DNA of 64,000 nt from Raineyella sp. W15-4 (GTDB lineage Bacteria > Actinomycetota > Actinomycetes > Propionibacteriales > Propionibacteriaceae). Positions 51,186-59,995 of the stretch are shown here, in pieces (within the stretch, counting starts at the first letter, position 1; the number at the start of each line of letters is the position of its first letter). The stretch is from assembly GCF_033170155.1 (NCBI RefSeq), contig NZ_CP137079.1, positions 2,046,001 to 2,110,000 of the forward strand, given 5' to 3'. Under the pieces are notes generated by a model. It was not told where the DNA came from. It saw nothing but the letters and a program-made list of their open reading frames with translations, and searched no databases. The translations under genes were made by a program, and so were the position numbers.

Positions 51186-51776
51186 ATGGCTCTTTCGCGC
51201 GCAGTGGCCCGGACGATGCTGGCCAGCGTCTTCATCTCCCAGGGCGTCAAGGCCGTCACCGACCCCAGTTCCACCTCCGTCCAGGCCGAGATGCTGCGTG
51301 ACCGGGTCGCCCCGTTGCTCCGGCGGGTCGCGCCCGACCCGATCGCCTCCCGGGTGCCGGACGACGCCGCCGCCTGGTCGCGGCTCCGTGGCGTCGCCCA
51401 GGTGCTCGGCGGCGTCGGCCTGTCGACCGGGCTCGGCCGTCGCTGCGGGGCGCTGGTGCTGGCCGCCTGCAACCTGCAGGACCTGGTCGCCACCGGCGGG
51501 CTCGGCCGGAAGGCGTTCGGTGACCCCGAGGTGCTGACCAAGGTGGCGCTGACCGGCGGCGTGCTGTTGGCCGCCCAGGACACCGAGGGGCGTCCCGGAC
51601 TGGGGTACCGTTCCCGGACGGCCTGCGCCCGGACGCAGGCCGGCGGCCGTACCGGGCGCAAGGCCACCCGGAAGGCTTCCCGCACGGCCACGCGGGGCAC
51701 CCACAAGGCCGGCCGGGGCACCCGGCAGGACGTCCGGTCGGCGACGACGGAGACGAAGTCCGGCCTTGCCTCTTGA
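51186..51776 (+). CDS. DoxX-like membrane protein with basic C-terminal tail
   Basis: 196 residues. The first ~140 resemble DoxX: RTMLASVFISQGVKAVTDP, LRGVAQVLGGVGLSTGLGRR and CGALVLAACNLQDLVAT, with three or four membrane segments. The last ~55 residues are rich in Arg, Lys, Thr, Ala and Gly (RKATRKASRTATRGTHKAGR), like a nucleic-acid-binding tail. Ends 4 nt before aroA, so they are probably co-transcribed. Function unknown. Confidence 0.75.
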   Translation: MALSRAVARTMLASVFISQGVKAVTDPSSTSVQAEMLRDRVAPLLRRVAPDPIASRVPDDAAAWSRLRGVAQVLGGVGLSTGLGRRCGALVLAACNLQDLVATGGLGRKAFGDPEVLTKVALTGGVLLAAQDTEGRPGLGYRSRTACARTQAGGRTGRKATRKASRTATRGTHKAGRGTRQDVRSATTETKSGLAS

Positions 51777-51780
51777 GCCC

Positions 51781-53172
51781 ATGGATGCCAGTGCCCTGAC
51801 CACCGAGGGATTCTGGGCGGCCCCGAAGCTGCGGCACGCCCTGGACCGCGAGGTCGTCATCCCCGGGTCGAAGTCGGCGACCGCGCGGGCCCTGGTGGTG
51901 GCTGCGCTCTCCGACGGGCCCTCCACCATCACCGGCGGTCTGGATGCCCGCGACACCCAGCTGATGCGCGATGCGCTGCGGGCCCTCGGGGTGCGGATCC
52001 ACACCAGCTTCCTCGGCGCCGCCGGGGACGATGCGGCCTTCGGCGCCCCGGGCGCCCAGCAGTCGCGTCCGCTCACCTCCGCGGTGTGGTGTGTCCGGCC
52101 GCCTCGCCGGTTCGTCAGCACCGGCGACATCGACTGCGGCCTGGCCGGGACGGTGGCCCGCTTCGTCCTGCCGATCGCCGCGATGGCCGAGGGACGGACC
52201 TACCTCCACGGCGACGAGGGGATGTCCGCCCGGCCGATCCGCCCGCTGCTGGACGCGCTGGTCGACCTCGGTGCCCGGATCCCCGACGATGCGGTGGCGA
52301 TCCCGCTCACCCTCACCGGCCGCCCGGACCTGCCCGGCGGGCCGGCGATCATCGACTCCAGCGCCTCCAGCCAATTCGTCTCCGGGCTGCTGCTGAGCGC
52401 TGCCCGGTTCCGCGACGGACTCGACCTGCGTCACGAGGGCGCGACGCTCCCCTCGCTCCCGCACATCCAGATGACCGTCGACATCCTGCGTGATCACGGC
52501 GTACGGGTGGACCAGCCGGAGCCGACCCGGTGGATCGTCACGCCGGGCCCGATCCGGGCCGGCGACATCGCGATCGAGCCGGATCTGTCCACCGCCGCAC
52601 CCTTCCTCGCCGCCGCGGTGCTCACCGACGGCACCGTCCGCATCCCGCACTGGCCGTTGGAGACCAACCAGCCGGGCGCGCTGCTGCTCCCGCTGCTGGA
52701 GCAGCTCGGTGCACGGGTACAGCTGGAGCCGGCGACCGACGGCCGCACCGGCACCCTGTCCGTCACCGGCCCGGGGCACTGGGACCTCGACGGCTTCGAC
52801 ATCGACCTCTCCGACGCCAGCGAGCTCACCCCGGTGGTGGCCGCCATCGGCGCGCTCGCCAACGGGCCCAGCCGGATCCGCGGGGTCGGGCACATCCGCG
52901 GTCACGAGACCGATCGGCTGGCCGCCCTGGAGGCCGACTTCCGGGCCCTCGGCGCCGACGTCGACCAGACCGAGGACGGCCTGGCCCTCCGGCCGGCGGT
53001 GCTGCACGGCGGCCCCTGGGGGGCGTACGCCGACCATCGGCTCGCGCAGGCCGGGGCGTTGCTCGGCCTGGTGGTGTCCGGGGTGATGATCGACGACATC
53101 GGCTGCACCTCGAAGACGATGCCGAGTTTCCCTTCCGCCTGGTGGTCGCTGGCGACCGGGAGCGGCCGGTGA
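51781..53172 (+). CDS. aroA: EPSP synthase (3-phosphoshikimate 1-carboxyvinyltransferase)
   Basis: Shikimate-pathway step that joins PEP to shikimate-3-phosphate. 463 residues from ATG 51781; an in-frame TTG lies at 51766. IPGSKSATARALVV (Lys, Ser, Arg of the active site), DCGLAGTVARFVLPIAA, PIRPLLDAL, IDSSASSQFVSGLLL and EPDLSTAAPFLAAAV are all present. The usual Asn of the NAGTAMR loop is Leu, as in mycobacterial AroA. The stop overlaps the rsgA GTG. Confidence 0.95.
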   Translation: MDASALTTEGFWAAPKLRHALDREVVIPGSKSATARALVVAALSDGPSTITGGLDARDTQLMRDALRALGVRIHTSFLGAAGDDAAFGAPGAQQSRPLTSAVWCVRPPRRFVSTGDIDCGLAGTVARFVLPIAAMAEGRTYLHGDEGMSARPIRPLLDALVDLGARIPDDAVAIPLTLTGRPDLPGGPAIIDSSASSQFVSGLLLSAARFRDGLDLRHEGATLPSLPHIQMTVDILRDHGVRVDQPEPTRWIVTPGPIRAGDIAIEPDLSTAAPFLAAAVLTDGTVRIPHWPLETNQPGALLLPLLEQLGARVQLEPATDGRTGTLSVTGPGHWDLDGFDIDLSDASELTPVVAAIGALANGPSRIRGVGHIRGHETDRLAALEADFRALGADVDQTEDGLALRPAVLHGGPWGAYADHRLAQAGALLGLVVSGVMIDDIGCTSKTMPSFPSAWWSLATGSGR

Positions 53173-54179
53173 CCCCGCGGTACGGGATCCGGGCCGACGA
53201 CCACGAGGGCTTCGACCGTCCCGGCCGGGGCAGCCGGCCGCGGACCAAGGACCGGCCGGACTATTCCGTCAAGCCGGTCGGCCGGGTGATCGGCATCGAC
53301 CGCGGCCGCTATGCCTGCATCCTGGAGGGCCGGGTGCCCTCCCCCGAGGCCCGGGTAGTGGCCACCAAGGCTCGGGCGCTGGGCCGCAAGGGCGTCATCG
53401 TCGGCGACCGGGTCCATCTGGACGGCGACGTCTCCGGCGAGGAGGGCACCCTGGCCCGGATCGTCGAGGTGCTGGAGCGGACCAGTGTGCTGCGCCGCAC
53501 TGCGGACGACGACGATCCGTACGAACGACCGATCGTCGCCAACGCCGACCAGCTGGTGATCGTCACCGCGCTGGCCGATCCGCCGCCCCGGACCGGGATG
53601 ATCGACCGCATCCTGGTCGCCGGGTACGACGCCGGGATCCGGCCGCTGCTGTGCCTGACCAAGGCCGACCTGGCCTCCCCCGCGGAGCTGCGCGCGGCGT
53701 ACGAGCCGCTCGGAGTGCCCGTCGTGGTGATTGACCCGGACGCCTCCTTGGCGCCGCTGCAGGCCGAACTGGCCGGCCACACCAGCGTCCTGGTCGGTCA
53801 CTCCGGGGTGGGCAAGTCCACCCTGGTCAACCGGTTGATCCCGGAGGCGGACCGGCAGACCGGCCAGGTGAACGCGGTGACCGGTCGGGGCCGGCACACC
53901 TCCACCTCGGCCGTCGCCCTGGAACTGCCCGACGGCGCGGGATGGGTGATCGACACCCCCGGCGTACGCTCCTTCGGCCTGTCCCACGTCCGCCCCGCGT
54001 CGATCATCGAGGCCTTCCCCGACCTGGCCGAGCACACCCTCGACTGCCCCCGCGGCTGCACCCACGAGGCCGGCGCCCCCGGCTGCGGCCTGGATGCGGC
54101 GGTCGCTGCCGAGGCGGTGTCGGAGGTCCGGGTGGCCTCCTACCGGCGGATGCTGGCCCACCGGAACGACCGGGGCTGA
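53169..54179 (+). CDS. rsgA: Ribosome small-subunit GTPase RsgA
   Basis: Circularly permuted GTPase that assists 30S maturation. 336 residues. OB-fold N-terminal domain (~45-110), G-domain with the permuted order: LTKADL (G4), then [14 protein letters not shown] (G1), GRGRHTST (G2) and [10 protein letters not shown] (G3). The C-terminal zinc site is [17 protein letters not shown] 53169 overlaps the aroA stop as GTGA. This aroA-rsgA pairing is common in actinobacteria. Confidence 0.95.
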   Translation: MTPRYGIRADDHEGFDRPGRGSRPRTKDRPDYSVKPVGRVIGIDRGRYACILEGRVPSPEARVVATKARALGRKGVIVGDRVHLDGDVSGEEGTLARIVEVLERTSVLRRTADDDDPYERPIVANADQLVIVTALADPPPRTGMIDRILVAGYDAGIRPLLCLTKADLASPAELRAAYEPLGVPVVVIDPDASLAPLQAELAGHTSVLVGHSGVGKSTLVNRLIPEADRQTGQVNAVTGRGRHTSTSAVALELPDGAGWVIDTPGVRSFGLSHVRPASIIEAFPDLAEHTLDCPRGCTHEAGAPGCGLDAAVAAEAVSEVRVASYRRMLAHRNDRG

Positions 54180-54228
54180 CCACCCGGCCGGGGCTGACCG
54201 TCGCCGACGCCCGGGGACCGGCGGCCGA

Positions 54229-54240
54229 TACGCTGGCCCC
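54229..54240 (+). promoter_or_regulatory. Leaderless promoter of hisN
   Basis: TACGCT (54229-54234) followed by GGCCCC and then ATG 54241. The 6-nt gap places the RNA start at or next to the A of ATG. Confidence 0.5.
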
Positions 54241-55044
54241 ATGAGCGCGACCTCCTCCCCGGCCTTCCCCGTCAACGACGACCTGGGGGTGGCGCTGTTG
54301 CTGGCCGATGCCGCGGACACCATCTCGCTGGCCCGGTTCCTCGCCCTCGATCTCGAGGTCTCCACCAAGCCCGACCTGACCCCGGTCAGCGATGCGGACC
54401 TGGCGGTGGAGGACGAGCTGCGCGAGCTGCTGGCGGGGCTGCGACCGGCGGACGCGGTCCACGGGGAGGAACGGGCGGACACCGGCCACGCGCAGCGGCG
54501 CTGGATCATCGACCCGATCGACGGCACCAAGAACTATGTCCGCGGGGTGCCGGTGTGGGCCACCCTGATCGCCCTGATGGACGGCCCGGACGTGGTCACC
54601 GCCACGGTCAGCGCTCCCGCCCTCGGCCGACGGTGGTGGGCGGCCCGCGGTGACGGCGCCTGGACCCGGGTGCTCGGCCGGCACGCGGCGCCCTGTCGGG
54701 TCTCCACCGTCGCGGACCTGCGGGACGCCTCACTGTCGTTCTCGTCGCTGTCCGGGTGGTTCGACCTCGGCCGGGGCGACCGGTTCGTGCAGCTGACCCG
54801 GGACATCTGGCGGACCCGCGGGTTCGGCGACTTCTGGTCCTACATGCTGGTCGCCGAGGGCGCGGTCGACGTGGCCACCGAGCCCGACCTGGAGTTGCAC
54901 GACATGGCCGCCTGCAGCCTGATCGTCACCGAGGCCGGCGGCCGGTTCAGCAATCTCGACGGACACGACGGCCCGGTCGGCCGCAGCGCCGTCGCGTCCA
55001 ACGGGCTGCTCCACGCCGCGGTGCTCGACCGGCTCGGCCGGTAG
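54241..55044 (+). CDS. hisN: Histidinol-phosphatase, inositol-monophosphatase family
   Basis: Probable histidinol-phosphate phosphatase of the type found in actinobacteria (Rv3137-like). 267 residues. Metal-binding motifs: [26 protein letters not shown] and [19 protein letters not shown], characteristic of the IMPase fold. HisN and other IMPases (for example CysQ or SuhB) are hard to separate by motif alone, so the substrate is inferred. Follows rsgA in the same direction with its own promoter. Confidence 0.85.
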   Translation: MSATSSPAFPVNDDLGVALLLADAADTISLARFLALDLEVSTKPDLTPVSDADLAVEDELRELLAGLRPADAVHGEERADTGHAQRRWIIDPIDGTKNYVRGVPVWATLIALMDGPDVVTATVSAPALGRRWWAARGDGAWTRVLGRHAAPCRVSTVADLRDASLSFSSLSGWFDLGRGDRFVQLTRDIWRTRGFGDFWSYMLVAEGAVDVATEPDLELHDMAACSLIVTEAGGRFSNLDGHDGPVGRSAVASNGLLHAAVLDRLGR

Positions 55045-55088
55045 GCCACCTGGCGGGACGGGTGACGGGCCCGCCCCGGCAGGTGGCC
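55044..55088. terminator. Two-tier hairpin between hisN and serA
   Basis: Outer perfect 9-bp stem GGCCACCTG / CAGGTGGCC with an inner GGCGGG/CCCGCC; begins on the last base of the hisN stop. Acts for both convergent genes. Confidence 0.65.
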
Positions 55089-55098
55089 GAGCGACCGA

Positions 55099-56295
55099 TC
55101 AGCCGATGGTGGCCAGCCGGATCGTCTCCGGCATGTCCAGCAGTGCCTCGATCAGGTCGCGGTCCAGCGCGGTCAGCGTGTCGGTCACCACGTAGCCGAG
55201 CTCACCGCGGGTGGACAGCTGCTGGCGCTCGATGTTCACGCCGTGCTCGCCGAGCACGCCGTTGACCTTGGCGAGCACACCGGGGACGTTCTTGTGCAGG
55301 TGCAGCAGGCGGGCGTGGTCGACGTGGCTGTCGAGGTGCAGCTCCGGCATGTTGACCGACATGTTCGTCGAGCCCGAGCGGACGTAGTCGAGCAGCTTGC
55401 CGGAGACGAAGTGACCGATGTCCTCCTGGGCTTCCTGGGTCGATCCACCGACATGCGGGGTGAGGATGACGTTGGGGATGCCCTGCAGCACCGAGGTGAA
55501 CGGCTCGCCGTTCTTCTTCGGCTCCTCGGGGAAGACGTCGATCGCCGCGCCGGCGATGTGGCCGGACAGCAGGTTGTCGCGCAGCGCGTCGAGGTCGACG
55601 ACGAAGCCGCGGCACAGGTTGAGGAACAGCGCCCGGTCCCGCATCATCGCGAACTCCTCGGCGCCGAAGAGGTTGACGTTCTCCTCGCGACCGTCGACGT
55701 GCAGGCTGACCACCTCGGCGGTCTCCAGCAGCTGCTGCAGCGACGAGCACTTGTGCGCGTTGCCCAGGGCCAGCCGGTCGGCAATGTCGTAGAAGTACAC
55801 CTGCATGCCCATCGCCTCGGCGATGACCGACAGCTGGGAGCCGATGTTGCCGTAGCCGACGATGCCGAGCTTGCGGCCGCGGATCTCGTGCGAGCCCTTC
55901 GCCGACTTCTTCCATTCCCCCCGGTGCAGCTCGCTGCTGCGATCGGTGAGGTGGCGAGCCATGCCGATGATCTCGGCGATGGCCAGCTCGACGACCGAGC
56001 GGGTGTTCGAGTACGGCGCGTTGAACACCGCGGTGGCGGTGTCGGTCGCGGCCTTCAGATCGATCTGGTTGGTGCCGATGCAGAACGCGCCGACCGCCAT
56101 CAGGTCCGGCCGCGCCTCGAGGATACGGCGGGTCACCTGGGTCTTGGAGCGGATGCCGAGCAGGTCGACGCCGTCCAGCGCGGCGATCAGCTCCGCCTCG
56201 TCCATCGCGCCCTTCTCGTGCTGGACGTCCATCCCGAACGCCTCGAGGGCCTGGACCGCTGACTGGTGGATGTTCTCCAGAAGAAGTGCCTTCAC
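55099..56295 (-). CDS. serA: D-3-phosphoglycerate dehydrogenase, E. coli-type
   Basis: First step of serine biosynthesis. 398 residues with the start used; GTG 56301 would add two. GAFCIGTNQIDLKAA, LGIVGYGNIGSQLSVIAEAMGM (NAD binding), AGAAIDVFPEEP and TPHVGGSTQEAQEDIG (catalytic His) are followed directly by a C-terminal ACT domain (HKNVPGVLAKVNGVLGEHGVNI). This is the ~400-residue enterobacterial architecture, not the ~530-residue mycobacterial form with an extra intervening domain. A TAGACT -10 lies 8 nt before GTG 56295. Confidence 0.94.
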   Translation of the reverse strand: MKALLLENIHQSAVQALEAFGMDVQHEKGAMDEAELIAALDGVDLLGIRSKTQVTRRILEARPDLMAVGAFCIGTNQIDLKAATDTATAVFNAPYSNTRSVVELAIAEIIGMARHLTDRSSELHRGEWKKSAKGSHEIRGRKLGIVGYGNIGSQLSVIAEAMGMQVYFYDIADRLALGNAHKCSSLQQLLETAEVVSLHVDGREENVNLFGAEEFAMMRDRALFLNLCRGFVVDLDALRDNLLSGHIAGAAIDVFPEEPKKNGEPFTSVLQGIPNVILTPHVGGSTQEAQEDIGHFVSGKLLDYVRSGSTNMSVNMPELHLDSHVDHARLLHLHKNVPGVLAKVNGVLGEHGVNIERQQLSTRGELGYVVTDTLTALDRDLIEALLDMPETIRLATIG

Positions 56296-56395
56296 GGTCA
56301 CGGAGTCTAGGAGGATGCCACGCGGAACACGACCCGTCAGCCATATCAGAACAGCATGACCTGGTTGACAAGGGGAAATACTGGGCTCGGCGGAG

Positions 56396-57196
56396 TCACT
56401 CCGGCAGTCGCGGGACGGCGGCCAGCAACGCGCGGGTGTACGGGTGGCGCGGGGCGGCCCAGATCCGCTCGGCCGGGCCCTCCTCCACCACCCGGCCCGC
56501 GGTCATCACCACGACCCGCTCGCACAGGTGCCGGACGACGGCCAGGTCGTGGCTGACGAACACCAGGGTCAGTCCCTCGGCAGCCACCAGGTCACCGATC
56601 AGGTTGAGCACCTGGGCGCGGACCGACACGTCCAGCGCGGACACCGGTTCGTCGGCGATCAGCACCTCGGGCCGGGGCGCCAGCGCCCGGGCCAGCGCGA
56701 TCCGCTGCCGCTGGCCGCCGCTGAACTCGTGCGGGAACCGCCCGGCATCGGCGGGGTCGAGACCGACCTGGCGCATCACCTGGGCGAGCCGGGCACGACG
56801 GTCGACGGGCACCGTGTCCCGGCCGCGGACCCGTCGGGACCGGAGCGGCTCGGTGATGCTGGCCGCCACGGTCATCCGCGGGTCCAGGGACGTCCGGGGG
56901 TCCTGGAAGACCATCTGCACCGCGGCCCGCAGGAAGCCGAGTCGTCGCTCGGGCCGGTCGGTCAGCTCGGTGCCGCGGAAGGTGATGCTGCCGCTGGTCG
57001 GCCGGTCGAGGGCCGCCATCATCCGGATCAGGGTGGACTTCCCCGACCCTGACTCCCCCACGATGCCGAGCCGCTCGCCGCGGCGGACGTCCAGGGTGAT
57101 GTGGTCGACGGCCGGCCGTTCGGCCCGGTCGTAGCGCCGGACCACCCCGGTCACCCGGTAGAGCGGCTCCTCGTCCCCGGCGGCTGCGGAGGTCAT
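56396..57196 (-). CDS. Peptide-type ABC transporter ATPase (DppF/OppF-like)
   Basis: 266 residues. Walker A GESGSGKSTL, Q-loop VFQDPRTSLDPRM, signature FSGGQRQRIALARAL, Walker B VLIADEPVSALDVS and H-loop FVSHDLAVV. The C-terminal HPYTRALLAAVP is the oligopeptide-transporter hallmark. ATG 57196 overlaps the stop of the preceding ATPase as ATGA. Last gene of the five-gene transporter operon. Confidence 0.92.
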   Translation of the reverse strand: MTSAAAGDEEPLYRVTGVVRRYDRAERPAVDHITLDVRRGERLGIVGESGSGKSTLIRMMAALDRPTSGSITFRGTELTDRPERRLGFLRAAVQMVFQDPRTSLDPRMTVAASITEPLRSRRVRGRDTVPVDRRARLAQVMRQVGLDPADAGRFPHEFSGGQRQRIALARALAPRPEVLIADEPVSALDVSVRAQVLNLIGDLVAAEGLTLVFVSHDLAVVRHLCERVVVMTAGRVVEEGPAERIWAAPRHPYTRALLAAVPRLPE

Positions 57197-58170
57197 GGCG
57201 TCCCTCCCGGCCGGCCCGGCACCCGGGCGCAGTGCTCCCAACTGTCCGGCACGGCGGCCAGTCCGGCGATCGGCGCGGTGCGATCGAAGTGGTCGGCGAC
57301 CGTGGGGAGCCGGGCCCCGGGCGCGACCCGGTCGAGGCGCCCGGTGGCGACCAGGCCGCGGGTGTAGGGGTGCCACGGGTCCGCCAGCACCTCCGGCAGC
57401 GGTCCGGCCTCGACCAGGTATCCGTCGACCATCACCATCACCACGTCGACGACCCGGGCCAGCACGGCAAGATCGTGGGTGATGAACAGCGTCGCGGCGC
57501 CGCGCTCGGCGAAGTGTCGGCCGAGCACCCCGAGCACCGCCGCCTGGGCGGTCACGTCGAGCGCTGTGGTCGGCTCGTCGCAGATCGTCAGCACCGGGTC
57601 GTTGACCAGTGCCATCGCGATCAGCGCCCGTTGGCGCTGCCCGCCGGACAGTTGGTGGGGATAGCTGTCGGCGATCCGCTCCACCTCCGGCAGCGCGACC
57701 GTACGCAGCATCTCCCGCACCCGGGCCCGGGTGTCGCCGCCCCGGTGGCCGTGCAGGGCGACCAGCTCGCCGAGTTGCCGCCCGATCTTCATCGTCGGGT
57801 CGAGGGCGGTCATCGGCTCCTGGAAGATCATGCTGTACGTGTCCCCCCGCAGCCGGGAGAGCCGCTTGTCGCTCGCGGTGGTGACCTCCAGCATCGCCTG
57901 CTCGCCGTTGCCGGTGGCCGGCGCATCGCTGCCGGACACCGGGACGGCGAGCCGGATGCTGCCGCCGACCCGGGCGGTCTCCGGCAACAGCCCGAGCAGC
58001 GCCAGCCCGGTGACGGACTTGCCGGAGCCGGACTCCCCGATCAGGCCGACCCGCTGCCCGGGGGCGATGCTGAACGTCAGCCCGTGCACCGCCTCCCGAT
58101 GGCGACGGCCGAAGGCGATCCGCAGGTCGTGTACCCGCACCAGCGCGTCGGTCCTCAGGGCGCCGGTCAT
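57193..58170 (-). CDS. Peptide-type ABC transporter ATPase (DppD/OppD-like)
   Basis: 325 residues. Walker A GESGSGKSVTGLALLGL, Q-loop FQEPMTALDPTMKIG, signature LSGGQRQRALIAMAL, Walker B ICDEPTTALDVTAQA and H-loop FITHDLAVL. The DppD C-terminal part ends with HPYTRGLVATGRL and a Cys-containing stretch (WEHCARVPG). That stretch keeps only one Cys of the typical cluster-like motif. Overlaps both neighbours by 4 nt. Confidence 0.92.
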   Translation of the reverse strand: MTGALRTDALVRVHDLRIAFGRRHREAVHGLTFSIAPGQRVGLIGESGSGKSVTGLALLGLLPETARVGGSIRLAVPVSGSDAPATGNGEQAMLEVTTASDKRLSRLRGDTYSMIFQEPMTALDPTMKIGRQLGELVALHGHRGGDTRARVREMLRTVALPEVERIADSYPHQLSGGQRQRALIAMALVNDPVLTICDEPTTALDVTAQAAVLGVLGRHFAERGAATLFITHDLAVLARVVDVVMVMVDGYLVEAGPLPEVLADPWHPYTRGLVATGRLDRVAPGARLPTVADHFDRTAPIAGLAAVPDSWEHCARVPGRPGGTP

Positions 58171-59012
58171 CGTCCGGTCTCTCGCAGCCGGGGATCCAGC
58201 AGGTCGCGCAGGCCGTCGCCGAGCAGGTTGAAGCCGAGCACCGCCAGGCCGATCGCCAGCCCCGGCCAGACCGCCAGCATCGGGGCGGTGTAGAGGTAGG
58301 CCTGTGCTTCGTTGAGCATCCGGCCCCAGGTCGGGGTGGGCAGCGGGGTCGACAGGCCGAGGTAGCTCAACGCCGCCTCGGAGAGGATCGACATGCCGAA
58401 GGCCATCGACGCCTGCACAGCCACCACCGGGGCGATGTTCGGCAGCACGTGGCGGACCGCGATGCCGGCCGGCCCGGTGCCGGCACCGCGGGCCGCCAGG
58501 ACGAAGTCCGACACCATCACCTGGAGTGTCGCGGCCCGGGCGACCCGGACGAACGGCGGGATGTTGGCCACCCCGATCGCCACCATCGCGGTGCCGGTGG
58601 AGCCGCCGAACACCGCCGCCAGCATGATCGCCAACAACATTGCCGGGAAGGCGTAGAGGATGTCGTTGGCCCGCATCACCAGGCCGGACACCCAGCCGGT
58701 GCGGCGTTCCGTCTGCCGGGCGGCGCCGGAGCCGGCGCCCGCCAGGATGCCCAGTGGAACCCCGACGACGGCGGCGATCGCGACGGCGACGACGCCGACC
58801 GCCGCGGCGATCCGGGCGCCGACCATGATCCGGGACAGGATGTCGATGCCGTAGCCGTCGGTGCCCAACCAGTGCTGCGGCCCCGGCGGCAGCAGCAGCG
58901 CCCCGGGGACCACTGCCACCGGATCGTACGGGGTGGCGAACAGCGAGAGTAGAGCGGTGAGCAGCGTGCCGGCGACCAGTACCGCCCCGGCGACCAGCGC
59001 GGCGCGCTTCAT
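58167..59012 (-). CDS. Peptide-type ABC transporter permease (DppC-like)
   Basis: 281 residues, five or six transmembrane helices. HWLGTDGYGIDILSRIMVGAR is the DppC/OppC signature near residue 50. The EAA loop is around ARGAGTGPAGIAVRHVLPNI, where it contacts the ATPases. ATG 59012 overlaps the DppB-like stop. An open frame continues far upstream in this phase but without homology. Confidence 0.92.
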   Translation of the reverse strand: MKRAALVAGAVLVAGTLLTALLSLFATPYDPVAVVPGALLLPPGPQHWLGTDGYGIDILSRIMVGARIAAAVGVVAVAIAAVVGVPLGILAGAGSGAARQTERRTGWVSGLVMRANDILYAFPAMLLAIMLAAVFGGSTGTAMVAIGVANIPPFVRVARAATLQVMVSDFVLAARGAGTGPAGIAVRHVLPNIAPVVAVQASMAFGMSILSEAALSYLGLSTPLPTPTWGRMLNEAQAYLYTAPMLAVWPGLAIGLAVLGFNLLGDGLRDLLDPRLRETGR

Positions 59013-59992
59013 CCGCGGCCCCTCCGCTCGGCGCGCAGACGGGGGTCGAGCAGGGCGTAGGACAGGTCGACCAAGGCGTTGATCGTCAGCACCGCGAGGA
59101 CGAGGAGCAGGACGATGCCCTGCACCACCATCAGGTCGCGCTGGGCCACCGCGTCGAGCAGCAGCCGGCCGAGCCCGGGCAGCGCGAAGACCGATTCGAT
59201 GATGATCGCCCCGGCCAGCAGGGTCGACAGCTGCAGACCGATCACCGTCACCACCGGCAGCGAGATGTTCCGCAGCCCGTGCCGGAGCAGGGCCGGCACC
59301 GTACGCCACCCGCCGGCCCGGGCGGTCCGGTAGTAGTCCTCCTTGAGCACCTCGATCGTCGCGGAGCGGACGTAGCGGGTGAGTACCGAGGCCTGGACGA
59401 GGGCGAGGGCGGCGACCGGGAGGACCAGGTGCGCGGCCCAGCCGCCGACCCCGGCGGAGAGCGGGACGTAGCCGTTGGCGGGTAGCCAGCCGAGTCGGAC
59501 GGCGAACAGCAGGGTGGCGAGGATGCCGAGCCAGAAGCCGGGCACCGCCAGGCCGACCTGGGAGAGGGCGGACACCGCGAAGCCGTCGGCGTGCCGGCGG
59601 CGGACGGCGGCCCACATCCCGGTCGGCACCGCGAGCAGCACGGCGAGCAGCATCGCCAGCCCGACCAGCCAGCCGGTCACCCCGAGCCGCGGGATCACCT
59701 GCCCCAGCACCGGCTCGCCGGTGAGGTAGGACCGGCCCAGGTCGCCGTGCAGCAGCCCGCCCAGCCAGGACAGGTAGCGCACCGGCCAGGGCCGGTCGAG
59801 GCCGAAGTCGTGCTCGAGCCGGGCCACTGCCTCCGGGGTGGCCTGGACGCCGAGCACCACCTGGGCGACGTTGCCGGGCAGTGCGGAGCCGACCCAGAAC
59901 ACCAGCACCGAGGCGACCAGGACGCTGGCCAGGAAGACCGCCAGCCGCCGCACCAGCCGCAGCGGCAGGGCCGGCGCCCGCACCGACGACAC
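59009..59992 (-). CDS. Peptide-type ABC transporter permease (DppB-like)
   Basis: 327 residues, six transmembrane helices. Typical DppB features: LARLEHDFGLDRPWPVRYLSWLGGLLHGDLGRSY-like N-terminal loop (residues ~57-90), RYVRSATIEVLKEDYYRTARAGG (EAA loop) and ESVFALPGLGRLLLDAVAQRD near the C-terminus. GTG 59992 lies 3 nt after the binding-protein stop. Confidence 0.92.
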   Translation of the reverse strand: MSSVRAPALPLRLVRRLAVFLASVLVASVLVFWVGSALPGNVAQVVLGVQATPEAVARLEHDFGLDRPWPVRYLSWLGGLLHGDLGRSYLTGEPVLGQVIPRLGVTGWLVGLAMLLAVLLAVPTGMWAAVRRRHADGFAVSALSQVGLAVPGFWLGILATLLFAVRLGWLPANGYVPLSAGVGGWAAHLVLPVAALALVQASVLTRYVRSATIEVLKEDYYRTARAGGWRTVPALLRHGLRNISLPVVTVIGLQLSTLLAGAIIIESVFALPGLGRLLLDAVAQRDLMVVQGIVLLLVLAVLTINALVDLSYALLDPRLRAERRGRG

Positions 59993-59995
59993 CCG

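Noticed and set aside
56365-56370. An exact TTGACA -35 hexamer on the plus strand
   Set aside because: No -10 at proper spacing and no plus-strand gene downstream; chance match.
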